Assembly: GCA_964436825.1 (NCBI GenBank)
Contig: CAYTEO010000004.1
Coordinates: 62,001 to 126,000 of the forward strand
DNA length: 64,000 nt
Direction: 5' to 3'
Source of the DNA: CAYTEO01 sp964436825
Lineage (GTDB): Bacteria > Krumholzibacteriota > Krumholzibacteriia > LZORAL124-64-63
A program made the position numbers and the translations under genes. This document shows, in pieces, positions 26,915 through 34,903 of this stretch. Position 1 is the stretch's first letter. Every line of letters begins with the position of its first letter. The notes below the pieces were generated by a model. The model was given only the letters and a program-made list of their open reading frames with translations, did no database searches and had not been told where the DNA came from.

Positions 26915-27602
26915 CGGTGTCCTGACCCGCCTCCGACTCATCCTGACCGACCCGGCCCGCGCCATGGCGATGGTGCGCGAGCGCCCCCGGTGGGCCGTGG
27001 GAGCGCTGATCTGCCTGCTGGCCGTCGGCCTGATGAGCGCGACGACGATCCAGATCACCGGGCCCGAGCAGATCGACCTGATGAAGGATACCAAGCTGGG
27101 TCAGGCGATGAGCGACGAGCAGCTGGACGAGCAGTACGCCCGTTTCGAGGAGATCTCGACGGGGCGGCGCATCGCGGCGGGCGTCCAGGCCGGCCTGGGG
27201 ATCCTGGTCACCCTGCTGTTCCTGTCGGCCCTCTACCACCTGGCGGCCAAGATCACCGGTGGCCAGGGCGGGTTCCGGCACACCCTGGGGATCGTCTGCT
27301 GGGCCAACATCGTCGGGCTCGCACTGGCCTCGCTGGTGAAGATCCCCCTGGTCCTGGCCCGCGGCTCGTCCATGGACCTGTCGTTCGGGCCGGCCCTGCT
27401 GGTGGCCGACCGTGGTCCCCTCGATGCCCTGTTCCAGGTGCTCTCCCTGTTCGACCTGTTCACCGTCTGGACGGTCGTGCTCGTGGTCGTCGGCTTCGAG
27501 CAGGTCCACGGGCTGGCCCGCGGCAGGGCCGCCGCGGCGGTGGTGACGATCTGGCTGCTGGTCTCGCTGGTCATGATCGGCATCGGGCGCCTGTTCATCT
27601 GA
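26907..27602 (+). CDS. Yip1-domain membrane protein
   Basis: A 231-residue membrane protein with about five hydrophobic helices, matching the bacterial Yip1 pattern. The N-terminal segment LILTDPARAMAMVRERPRW is the characteristic amphipathic start, followed by helices near 28-45, 88-106, 116-135, 165-185 and 205-228. Bacterial Yip1 proteins have no known biochemical function; eukaryotic relatives act in vesicle traffic. The ATG lies 8 bp inside the reductoisomerase gene. It is followed after 26 bp by the MacA-like adaptor gene, so it probably belongs to the export operon, a pairing often seen for Yip1 genes. Confidence 0.82.
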   Translation: MHDGVLTRLRLILTDPARAMAMVRERPRWAVGALICLLAVGLMSATTIQITGPEQIDLMKDTKLGQAMSDEQLDEQYARFEEISTGRRIAAGVQAGLGILVTLLFLSALYHLAAKITGGQGGFRHTLGIVCWANIVGLALASLVKIPLVLARGSSMDLSFGPALLVADRGPLDALFQVLSLFDLFTVWTVVLVVVGFEQVHGLARGRAAAAVVTIWLLVSLVMIGIGRLFI

Positions 27603-27628
27603 GCGGGTGACGCGGAAAGGACGACGAC

Positions 27629-28882
27629 GTGAGGAAATGGCTCCTGCTGGCCGCCGCCGTGCTGGTGGTGGCGCTCATCGCGGTCAACCTGGTCCGCCGC
27701 AACGGACGGGCCGTGCAGGTGGAGACGGCCGAGGTCGCCCGCAAGAACCTGACGGAGACGGTCGCCGCCTCGGGCAAGCTGACGCCCAAGCGCAAGGTGA
27801 ACGTCAGCGCCAACACGATGGGGCGCATCACCAGGCTGGCCGTCGATGAGGGGGACACCGTCCGGGCCGGCGACTTCCTGCTGGAGATCGATCCCACCGA
27901 GTACTCCACGGCCCTGCGGGGCCTGGAGGCGGCCCTGGCCAGCGCCCGGGCCGGCCTGGCCAGCGCCCGGGCCGCCGCCGCCAAGGCGGACGAGGACCTC
28001 GCCCGCGTCGAGCAGCTCTACGGCGAGGGGCTGGCCAGCGAGCAGCAGCTGGCCGACGCCCGCACCAGCGCCAGCGTCCAGCGGGCCGAAGCCGATGCCG
28101 CCGCGGCGCGTGTCCGCCAGGCCGAGGCCAACCTGGACCGGGCCCGCTACGACCTCTCCAAGGTGACGATCACCGCGCCCATGGGCGGTGTCATCACCCG
28201 CCTCAACGTGGAGGAGGGGGAGAACGCGGTGGTCGGGACCCTGAACGTGCCCGGGACGGTCCTGCTGGAGATCGCCGACCTGGCGACGATGGAGGCCGAG
28301 GTCGACGTCGACGAGACCGAGGTGGTCAAGGTGGCCCTGGGCCAGCCGGTCGCGGTGGAGGTGGACGCCTTCCCCGACACGAGCTTCGCCGGCACGGTCA
28401 CCGAGATCGGCAACAGCCCCATCTTCTCCGGCGGCGACCGGCAGCAGGCCGTGGACTTCAAGGTGATCGTCACCCTGCGGGACCGGATCGAGAGGGTCCG
28501 GCCGGGTCTGTCGGCCAAGGCCAAGATCACCGTCGGGACGGCCGACAGCGTCGTGGCCGTGCCCATCGGGGCGGTCGTCGTCCGCAAGTGGCCGCCGGTG
28601 CCGCCGGCCCACGGGCGCCGCCGCGCCCACCGTCGCGCCGACGCCGACACGACCGGGGTCGAGCGGAAGGAGCGCGAGGGTGTCTTCGTCGTCGAGGACG
28701 GCGTGGCCCGCTTCCGTCCCCTGGAGCTGGGCCTGACCGGCGAGGAGGACTTCCAGGTCCTGTCCGGCCTGGAGGCGGGCGAGACGATCGTCACCGGCCC
28801 GTTCCGCGTCCTGCGCGACCTGCGCGACGGCGACGCGGTCAAACCGGCCCGGGACAAGGGACGCCGCGGCGGGAAGCGATGA
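27629..28882 (+). CDS. Periplasmic adaptor (membrane fusion) protein, MacA-like
   Basis: A 417-residue HlyD/MacA-type adaptor with an N-terminal membrane anchor (WLLLAAAVLVVALIAVNLV). Order: first half lipoyl domain (GKLTPKRKVNVSANTMGRITRLAVDEGDTV), an alpha-helical coiled coil with near-perfect heptad repeats at about 93-170 (two copies of an 11-residue ALASARAGLAS-like unit), second half lipoyl (ITAPMGGVITRLNVEEGENAV), a beta-barrel and a membrane-proximal domain (EDGVARFRPLELGLTGEEDFQVLSGLEAGETIVTG). A basic insertion (about 325-350, GRRRAHRRADADT) lies late in the protein. The GTG start follows AAAGGA. It links inner-membrane permeases to an outer-membrane channel. Confidence 0.92.
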   Translation: MRKWLLLAAAVLVVALIAVNLVRRNGRAVQVETAEVARKNLTETVAASGKLTPKRKVNVSANTMGRITRLAVDEGDTVRAGDFLLEIDPTEYSTALRGLEAALASARAGLASARAAAAKADEDLARVEQLYGEGLASEQQLADARTSASVQRAEADAAAARVRQAEANLDRARYDLSKVTITAPMGGVITRLNVEEGENAVVGTLNVPGTVLLEIADLATMEAEVDVDETEVVKVALGQPVAVEVDAFPDTSFAGTVTEIGNSPIFSGGDRQQAVDFKVIVTLRDRIERVRPGLSAKAKITVGTADSVVAVPIGAVVVRKWPPVPPAHGRRRAHRRADADTTGVERKEREGVFVVEDGVARFRPLELGLTGEEDFQVLSGLEAGETIVTGPFRVLRDLRDGDAVKPARDKGRRGGKR

Positions 28883-30111
28883 ACCTGCTGGAGGGTGTCC
28901 GCATCGCCCTGGACAGCCTGCGGCGCCACAAGCTGCGGACCCTGCTGACGCTGCTGGGGAACATCGTCGGGACGATGAGCGTCATCGCCGTCGTCTCGCT
29001 GATCAACGGCGTCGACCTCTACGCCCGCCAGAAGGTCCTGGAGGAGGGGAGCAACGTCTTCACCGTCTCGCGGGTCAACTTCTTCGAGATCCTGACCGAC
29101 CTGGACGCCTTCCTCGAGTCCCTGAGCAACCCCCGCCTGACCCTGGACGACCGCGACTGGTTGCGGGAACGGATGACGACCCCGGCGACGATCGGCGCCT
29201 CCGTGGAGGGGTCGGCCGACCTCTGGGCGCCGGGAGGGAAGACCTCGCGCGGCGTCCAGGTCCAGGGCAAGACATCCGACTACCCCCTGCTGGACAAGTG
29301 GGAGCTGGCCGCCGGCCGGCACTTCAGCCGGCAGGAGGTCCGCGCCAGCCGCACGGTCGTCGTCCTGGGCTGGGGGATCGCCCGGGACCTGTTCCCCCGG
29401 CTGGCCGATCCGGTCGGACGGGAGGTCAAGATCGGGCGGCGGCATTTCACGGTGGTCGGCGTGGCCGCGGAGCGGCCGCGGATCCTGGGCAACGACCGCA
29501 ACCGCTTCGTCGTCGTCCCCATCACGACCTACCGCAAGGTCTTCGGCGGCGGCGAGTCGGTGGACATCAAGGTCGCCGTCACCGACCTGGCGCAGCTGGA
29601 GGACGCCAAGGAGGAGGTCCGCCAGCTGATGCGGATCCGCCACCGGCTGCGTCCCACCCAGAAGGACGATTTCGGGATCGTGACCATGGACGAGCTGCTG
29701 GGGATCTGGTCGGGGATCTCCAGGGCCATCTACAGCGCCCTGGTGCCGCTGGTGGGGATCAGCCTCGTCGTGGGCGGGATCGTCCTGATGAACATCATGC
29801 TCGTGGCCGTCACCGAGCGGACCCGCGAGATCGGCATCCGCAAGGCCATCGGCGCGCGCCGGGCGGCCGTCCTGTGGCAGTTCCTGGTCGAGTCGATCAC
29901 CCTGTCGGTCAGCGGCGGGCTGCTGGGGATCGGCATCGGGACGGCCCTGGCGGCGCTGATCGCCGCCGTCTCGCCGGTGCCGTTCTCCTTCGCGCCGTGG
30001 TCGGTGGCGCTGGGGCTGTCGGTGACCTTCGTCGTGGGGCTGGTCTTCGGGACCTATCCGGCCTGGAAGGCGGCCGGCCTGGACCCGGTGGAGGCGCTGC
30101 GCCATGAATGA
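28879..30111 (+). CDS. ABC transporter permease, MacB-type (first copy)
   Basis: A 410-residue MacB/LolCE-type permease without its own nucleotide-binding domain. It has the canonical layout: one N-terminal helix (RRHKLRTLLTLLGNIVGTMSVIAVVSL), a periplasmic MacB_PCD domain of about 220 residues, then three C-terminal helices of the FtsX domain (MNIMLVAVTERTREIGIRKAIGARRAAVLWQF). The ATG overlaps the adaptor stop, and the next permease starts within it. No ATPase gene adjoins. MacB-type permeases pump by a periplasmic bellows-like motion and export peptides, macrolides or lipoproteins; the cargo here is unknown. Confidence 0.93.
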   Translation: MNLLEGVRIALDSLRRHKLRTLLTLLGNIVGTMSVIAVVSLINGVDLYARQKVLEEGSNVFTVSRVNFFEILTDLDAFLESLSNPRLTLDDRDWLRERMTTPATIGASVEGSADLWAPGGKTSRGVQVQGKTSDYPLLDKWELAAGRHFSRQEVRASRTVVVLGWGIARDLFPRLADPVGREVKIGRRHFTVVGVAAERPRILGNDRNRFVVVPITTYRKVFGGGESVDIKVAVTDLAQLEDAKEEVRQLMRIRHRLRPTQKDDFGIVTMDELLGIWSGISRAIYSALVPLVGISLVVGGIVLMNIMLVAVTERTREIGIRKAIGARRAAVLWQFLVESITLSVSGGLLGIGIGTALAALIAAVSPVPFSFAPWSVALGLSVTFVVGLVFGTYPAWKAAGLDPVEALRHE

Positions 30112-31342
30112 GCGGATGCGTTTCGCCGACGTGCTGGACCAGGCGTGGCGGATCGTCACCGGCCACCGGCTGCGCAGCTTCCTGCTCATCCTGGGGGTGG
30201 CCGTCGGGGTGGCCACCCTGCTGGGGATCACGACCATCGTCCGGGGGCTGAGCGGCAAGATCCGCCAGGACATCGTCTCGGCGGCCCGGCCCTACCTCTA
30301 CGTGGCCCGCTACACCGGCCTGGGCGGGGAAGACGTGGAGGCGAAGATGCGCCGGCCCCAGATCCAGCCCGAGTGCATCGCGGCGGCGCGCCGGCTGCCC
30401 GGGGTCGAGGGGGTCGACTACATGATCTCCAACGGCCGGGGCACGATCCTGACCTACCGCAAGGAGCGGACGAACATCGTCCAGGTCGTCGGGGCCAGCG
30501 CCCGCTTCGCCGACCTCTACTCGTTCACCCTGGAGGAGGGCCGCTTCTTCACCGACGACGAGGCAGCCGCCCGCCGCCGCGTCTGCGTCCTGGGGGCCGG
30601 GCCGGCGGAGAAGCTCTTCCCCCACGTCGACCCGGTGGGCAAGCGGCTGCGCCTGTTCGGGATCGAGTACGAGGTCGTCGGCACGATGGAGAGCCGCCGG
30701 CAGGTCTTCGGCTCGTTCGGCGACAACTTCGTGGTCGTGCCGTGGCCGTCGTTCGAGAAGGACTTCTCCCTGGGCGACCGGTTCGACGACCGCACCATGG
30801 CGGTCACCGTGGCCGACGGGTACGACCTGGAGGAGGTCCGCACCGAGCTGATCGGCACCCTGCGCGCGGTGCGCCGGCTGCGGCCGGGCCAGGAGAACGA
30901 CTTCGAGGTCGTCACGTCGGAGACCTACGGGGCGCTGATCGACAAGATCACCGGGGCGATCGCCCTGCTGCTGGTGGTGCTGTCGAGCATCGGGCTGATG
31001 GTCGGCGGGATCGGGGTGATGAACATCATGCTCATCTCGGTGACCGAGCGCACGCGCGAGATCGGCGTGCGGATGGCCATCGGCGCGCGGCGGCGCGACA
31101 TCCTGGTCCAGGTCCTGCTGGAGGCGTCGGTCCTGACCATGACCGGCGGGCTGGTGGGCATCGGCCTGGGCTACGCCCTGGCCTGGGGGGCAACCCGGGC
31201 CCTGCACTTCCCCTTCGGCTTCAGCCTGCCGATCGCCCTGCTGGCGGTGGTCTTCTCCGCCGGAATCGGCATCGGCTTCGGGCTCTACCCGGCCAACCGC
31301 GCGGCGGGGATGGATCCCATCGAGGCGTTGCGGCACGAGTGA
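30104..31342 (+). CDS. ABC transporter permease, MacB-type (second copy)
   Basis: A 412-residue paralogue of the preceding gene with the same layout: N-terminal helix (HRLRSFLLILGVAVGVATLLGITTIV), periplasmic domain, and FtsX domain with MNIMLISVTERTREIGVRMAIGARRRDIL. The two permeases most likely form a heterodimer. They differ mainly in the periplasmic domain, where the cargo would be bound. It overlaps the first copy by 8 bp. The operon ends here with a REP-like inverted repeat downstream. The missing ATP-binding subunit must be encoded elsewhere, most likely as a LolD/MacB-type NBD. Confidence 0.93.
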   Translation: MNERMRFADVLDQAWRIVTGHRLRSFLLILGVAVGVATLLGITTIVRGLSGKIRQDIVSAARPYLYVARYTGLGGEDVEAKMRRPQIQPECIAAARRLPGVEGVDYMISNGRGTILTYRKERTNIVQVVGASARFADLYSFTLEEGRFFTDDEAAARRRVCVLGAGPAEKLFPHVDPVGKRLRLFGIEYEVVGTMESRRQVFGSFGDNFVVVPWPSFEKDFSLGDRFDDRTMAVTVADGYDLEEVRTELIGTLRAVRRLRPGQENDFEVVTSETYGALIDKITGAIALLLVVLSSIGLMVGGIGVMNIMLISVTERTREIGVRMAIGARRRDILVQVLLEASVLTMTGGLVGIGLGYALAWGATRALHFPFGFSLPIALLAVVFSAGIGIGFGLYPANRAAGMDPIEALRHE

Positions 31343-31345
31343 GGC

Positions 31346-31404
31346 GCGGGACAGGGGCGCGTCGCTCATGCGCTGCGCGAAATCGCGGCGCGCCCCTGTC
31401 CCGC
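31346..31404. repeat. REP-like inverted repeat
   Basis: A perfect 16-bp inverted repeat (GCGGGACAGGGGCGCG at 31346-31361 and its complement at 31389-31404) flanks a 27-nt loop that itself contains the self-pairing CGCGAAATCGCG. It lies 4 bp after the permease operon and before the converging DUF423 gene. The GGGACAGG...CCTGTCCC ends resemble dispersed intergenic repeats associated with REP-type transposases; it may also end transcription. Confidence 0.75.
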
Positions 31405-31464
31405 CTGGTGGGGTGTGGGATCAGCGAGGGGGCTCTGCTACGCTGCGCGCGGTCCGTTCGCCTC

Positions 31465-31848
31465 TCAGTGAACCTTCTCCCGCCGCGCCGTGGTCAGCGT
31501 TCCCCAGAACAGGAGCATCCAGCCGGCCAGCAGCAGGAAGCCGCCGAACGGCACCAGGCCGGTGAACCAGCGGTCGTTGGTCAGCAGCAGGACGTAGCGG
31601 CTGCCGGAGAACAGGAACGTCCCGGAGACGAAGCACCAGCCGGCGGCGCGGATCGCCGCGGCGCCGATCCGCTCCCGCAGCCAGGTCAGCGACAGCAGGG
31701 CCAGCCCGTGGTACATCTGGTAGCGGATGGCGATCTCCAGCAGGTCCATCTGGTCGGCGGGAAGGGTCCCCTTCAGGACGTGGGTGGCGAAGGCACCCAG
31801 GACGATGGCCGTGAACCCGAAGACCGCTCCCATGGTGGCCAGCAGCAT
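31465..31848 (-). CDS. DUF423 membrane protein (YgdD-like)
   Basis: A 127-residue membrane protein of the DUF423 family, with four helices and the typical N-terminal GAVFGFTAIVLGAFATHVLKGTL and central YQMYHGLALLSLTWL, then GTFLFSGSRYVLLLT and a helix near the C-terminus. The start is preceded by GGAGA. The family has no established function. It is the last gene of the leftward alkaline-phosphatase operon, 11 bp after the three-helix membrane protein gene. Confidence 0.92.
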   Translation of the reverse strand: MLLATMGAVFGFTAIVLGAFATHVLKGTLPADQMDLLEIAIRYQMYHGLALLSLTWLRERIGAAAIRAAGWCFVSGTFLFSGSRYVLLLTNDRWFTGLVPFGGFLLLAGWMLLFWGTLTTARREKVH

Positions 31849-31859
31849 CGCTTCTCCTC

Positions 31860-32708
31860 TCACATCTCCACGTGCAGGACGTTCTTGACCGCCAGCCCCG
31901 CCGCCAGCGAGACCAGCACGAACCACCAGAGCCACGCCGGCAGACCCAGCCACGTCCCGCCGGCGCGGGGCAGGGCGGCGGTGATCCGCCGCAGCGGCGC
32001 GTCGGCCGGCAGGGGCGGCTCGGCGGGATGGAGCAGTGCCGCGCGCCAGCCCGGGCGCTCCCGCACCGGCGTCAGGCCTGCCAGTGGCCGCCGTTCGGCC
32101 AGGCGCTTGGTCCAGCGTTCGCCGTCCAGGACGACGGCGAGCGCTGGACCGCCGGCAGCGGACCTGTCGCCGCCCGCCACCGCGTCCGTCGCTCGCACCC
32201 GCCACCAGACCGATCGCCGCTGCCGGTCGCGGACGGGGCCGGCGTCGACCGCGAGCCCGGGTCCGACCTCCAGGGCCAGGCCGTCCAGCGCCGCCGCCGG
32301 TGCTGCTTCGGCCAGCTCGACCGCCACCAGCAGCGTCTCGCCGGGCCGGGGTGCCCGGCAGCCGAAACGACCCTCCAGCTGCAGGACGATCACCAGGAAG
32401 ATCGGCACCAGGACCAGCAGGCTGGGCAGCGACGTCAGCAGGTAGCGCCCGTTGGCGGCCAGCAGCTCGCCCTGGATCCGCAGCAGTGTCCGCAGGTCGT
32501 CCTGCCAGAGGCCCAGCTCCAGGATCAGGCCGGTCACGCGGCGGCGCGCCGCGGCCAGTCGCTGCTGGGGGGTGACCAGCTTGAACAGCCACAGCAGGCC
32601 GATCCCCGCCAGCGCGGCCACCCAGGCCAGCGCCACCGGGCGCGACCAGCGGACCGGCCACAGCAGCAGGTCGAACAGGCCGTTCAGCAGACTGGCCAGC
32701 AGCGTCAC
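31860..32708 (-). CDS. Membrane protein of unknown function, weakly Oxa1/EMC3-like
   Basis: A 282-residue protein that I could not assign. Three hydrophobic segments are visible: about 20-42, 88-110 and 258-278. Between the first two is a basic amphipathic stretch (TPQQRLAAARRRVTGLILELGLWQDDLRTLLRIQGELLAANGRYLL) followed by SLPSLLVLVPIFLVI. Helix, charged coiled coil, then LPxxLQxPxF-like helix is the layout of DUF106/EMC3/YidC proteins of the Oxa1 superfamily. A non-cytoplasmic beta-rich domain of about 140 residues then precedes the last helix. The resemblance is architectural only. It lies 15 bp after the small RHH-like gene in the alkaline-phosphatase operon. Confidence 0.55.
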   Translation of the reverse strand: MTLLASLLNGLFDLLLWPVRWSRPVALAWVAALAGIGLLWLFKLVTPQQRLAAARRRVTGLILELGLWQDDLRTLLRIQGELLAANGRYLLTSLPSLLVLVPIFLVIVLQLEGRFGCRAPRPGETLLVAVELAEAAPAAALDGLALEVGPGLAVDAGPVRDRQRRSVWWRVRATDAVAGGDRSAAGGPALAVVLDGERWTKRLAERRPLAGLTPVRERPGWRAALLHPAEPPLPADAPLRRITAALPRAGGTWLGLPAWLWWFVLVSLAAGLAVKNVLHVEM

Positions 32709-32723
32709 GCTTCCTCCTCGCGC

Positions 32724-32918
32724 CTACGAGATGTAGCCCAGGCCCTGCATCCGCTTGCGGATCTCGTCCACGTCGTCGCCGCCCTCCTCGAACTTCGCGA
32801 TCTCGCGCTCCAGCACGTGGTGCACGAACTCCTCGGGGGAGCTGTAGCCGGCGATGGCGGCGTACTTCTTCACCTTCTCCAGCAGGGCCTTGTCGATCTT
32901 GATCCTCGAACCGAACAT
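32724..32918 (-). CDS. Small RHH-like protein
   Basis: A 64-residue protein whose first part, SRIKIDKALLEKVKKYAAIAGYSSPEEFVHHVLEREIAKFEE, has the strand-helix-helix pattern of a ribbon-helix-helix domain, followed by an acidic linker and a short helix. Its ATG overlaps the stop of the upstream phosphatase gene (TGATG), so its expression is coupled to that enzyme. It could be a local regulator. No toxin partner is present, so it is not an obvious antitoxin. Confidence 0.7.
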   Translation of the reverse strand: MFGSRIKIDKALLEKVKKYAAIAGYSSPEEFVHHVLEREIAKFEEGGDDVDEIRKRMQGLGYIS

Positions 32919-34903
32919 CACTGGCCTCCGTCGTCGCGGAAGATGGGCGAGCCGACCATCTCCGGTGGGATGGGCACGCCGTAGAGCTGCAGGAACGTGG
33001 GTGCCAGGTCCAGCAGCTGCGGGTCGGGCTTGTCGATGCGGCGGTTGCAGACGATGATCCCGGGAACCTCGTCGGCGGCCATGCAGTGGTCGCCGCTCCA
33101 CTTCATCATGTTGTCCTCGAACTCCGTCGCGGGGACCTCGCCCAGGGCCGACTCGTTGCTGCCGCGGTAGCCGCGGAAGTAGCCCAGGACGATGTCGGGG
33201 GCATCCTTGACGTACGGCCCGGAATAGACCTGGTCGGTCCGGTAGGCGTACTTGATCGCCCGCTGCCCGGTGACCGGGTCGACGACCGCCTCCAGCCCGT
33301 GTACCAGCTCCTGGAGCAGCGCCTCGCGCTCCTCGCCCCGGTTGACGATGCCGCGTTTCTCCCGCCCGCGCTGGTTGATGTACAGGCCGTTGATCCCGAT
33401 GGCGTAGGCCTTCGTGTGGTGCCAGTCGATCCCCGAGAGGAACTCCACGTCCTCCGGGGCGACGCCCGGCTTCAGCGCCAGGTAGCCGTGGTCGTAGAGC
33501 CATCGGTTGACGTGGAACGACCGGTAGTAGGGAGCGAAGCCGTGGTCGCTGATGACCATCAGCAGCGTGCGGTCGTCGACGCTGTCCAGGGCCATGCCCA
33601 GCACGCTGTCCAGCACGGCGTAGACGTGGGCGATCCGTCCGTGGTGGCGCTCGGCGTCGGCGTCGTGGTTGGGCGAGCGGGGATCCATGTTCCGCCAGAA
33701 GGTGTGGCAGGTCTGGTCCGGCAGGTTGAAGTAGAAGAAGAGCAGCCCCTCGCGCTTGGGGGCGAAGCGGTCCAGCTCCAGGCGGAACTGGCGGATGCGC
33801 TCGCGGAGCACCTCGTCGGACTGGGAGACGTACTGGTCGTCGCCGAAGACGCCGTCCTCCAGGGCCTTGGTGTCCTCCGGCAGTCCCTGGGTGTAGTAGG
33901 GGGTGCCCAGGGCCTCGGCGATGCGGCGGCTGTAGTCGGAGGGGGTCGACAGCGGCATCTCCGGGTGGACAGGGTCGATGTTGATGGGCGTCACGTAGAG
34001 GCGCAGGGGCGTGGTGGAGATCAGGTAGAACCGGCAGACGCCGTAGACGTTCTTCAGCAGCGGGACCAGGTGAAAGCGCAGCGTCTGCCACTCGCTCCAC
34101 TCGCCCTCGCGCAGCAGGAAGGGCTCGGCACCGTCGATCTCGAACAGGGCGCTGTGTTGCCCCTGGTCCACGGTGCAGCGGAAGGGGAGCCGCGTCTCCG
34201 GATCGCCCCGGCGGTAGCTGTTGACCGGACCGTAGAGGTCGGCCGTGAAGACACCGTCGCGCAGCGCGACCGTGACGACGCGTCCCCCGGAGAGGTCCGT
34301 GTCCTCGGGCGGATCGTCGGTGTAGTAGGTGAAGATGCCGTAGGTGCCCAGGATGTCGGGCGTCCCCATGCCCGACAGGGTGTGGGCCTCGCACTCCACG
34401 GGCGGGAAGTTGGACGGCACCTTGAAGATCGTCACGTCGACGCCGACGTCGTCCAGCAGCTGCCAGAAGGCCGTCCCGTGGCGCAGGTTGCGCACCGAGC
34501 CGGACTCGCGGGGGATCTTCCAGGGGCCGACCGACCACCACCGCTGGGGGGCCATGGCCTGGGCCGCCGAGAGGTACGGCGCCAGGGTCCGCGGGTCGCG
34601 GTGGATGAAGTCGAAGATGCCGTGGCCGCCCGGGTTCATGCCGGTGATGAAGTTGCTCCAGGCCACCGGCGACTGGGGCGGGATGGCCGTCCCCAGGGTC
34701 TTGAAGTCCCCGCGGTCGATCAGCTCCCGGAAGTGGGGCATCAACCCCTGGTCCATGTACTGTCGTAGCAGTTGCGGGTCCATCCCGTCCATGCCGATGC
34801 AGAGGACCTTGGGTCGGGGAGCGTCGGCCTTCCCGGCGGCGCCCGCGGCGGCGGGCAGCAGTACTCCGATCAGCAGCAGCGGCAGCAGGCGACGCAGCTT
34901 CAT
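32918..34903 (-). CDS. Exported alkaline-phosphatase-superfamily protein
   Basis: A 661-residue exported member of the type I phosphodiesterase/nucleotide pyrophosphatase family (alkaline phosphatase superfamily). A signal peptide fills residues 1-23 (LLPLLLIGVLLPAAAGAAG). Metal ligands begin at VLCIGMDGMDPQLL (D39), a candidate nucleophile lies in QSPVAWSNFITGMNPGGHGIFDF (S78), and the later motif is LMVISDHGFAPYYRSFHVNRWL. The first 120 residues are clearly homologous to the next upstream gene. Substrates in the superfamily include phosphodiesters, sulfates and phosphonates; none can be inferred here. It overlaps the small RHH-like gene downstream and the second phosphatase upstream by 4 bp. 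Confidence 0.88.
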   Translation of the reverse strand: MKLRRLLPLLLIGVLLPAAAGAAGKADAPRPKVLCIGMDGMDPQLLRQYMDQGLMPHFRELIDRGDFKTLGTAIPPQSPVAWSNFITGMNPGGHGIFDFIHRDPRTLAPYLSAAQAMAPQRWWSVGPWKIPRESGSVRNLRHGTAFWQLLDDVGVDVTIFKVPSNFPPVECEAHTLSGMGTPDILGTYGIFTYYTDDPPEDTDLSGGRVVTVALRDGVFTADLYGPVNSYRRGDPETRLPFRCTVDQGQHSALFEIDGAEPFLLREGEWSEWQTLRFHLVPLLKNVYGVCRFYLISTTPLRLYVTPINIDPVHPEMPLSTPSDYSRRIAEALGTPYYTQGLPEDTKALEDGVFGDDQYVSQSDEVLRERIRQFRLELDRFAPKREGLLFFYFNLPDQTCHTFWRNMDPRSPNHDADAERHHGRIAHVYAVLDSVLGMALDSVDDRTLLMVISDHGFAPYYRSFHVNRWLYDHGYLALKPGVAPEDVEFLSGIDWHHTKAYAIGINGLYINQRGREKRGIVNRGEEREALLQELVHGLEAVVDPVTGQRAIKYAYRTDQVYSGPYVKDAPDIVLGYFRGYRGSNESALGEVPATEFEDNMMKWSGDHCMAADEVPGIIVCNRRIDKPDPQLLDLAPTFLQLYGVPIPPEMVGSPIFRDDGGQ

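Noticed and set aside
27920..27975. Short tandem DNA repeat GGCCAGCGCCCGGGCC as a possible CRISPR or minisatellite
   Set aside because: It lies inside the coiled coil of the MacA-like adaptor and encodes two copies of ALASARAGLAS, a normal heptad pattern; there are only two copies and no spacers.
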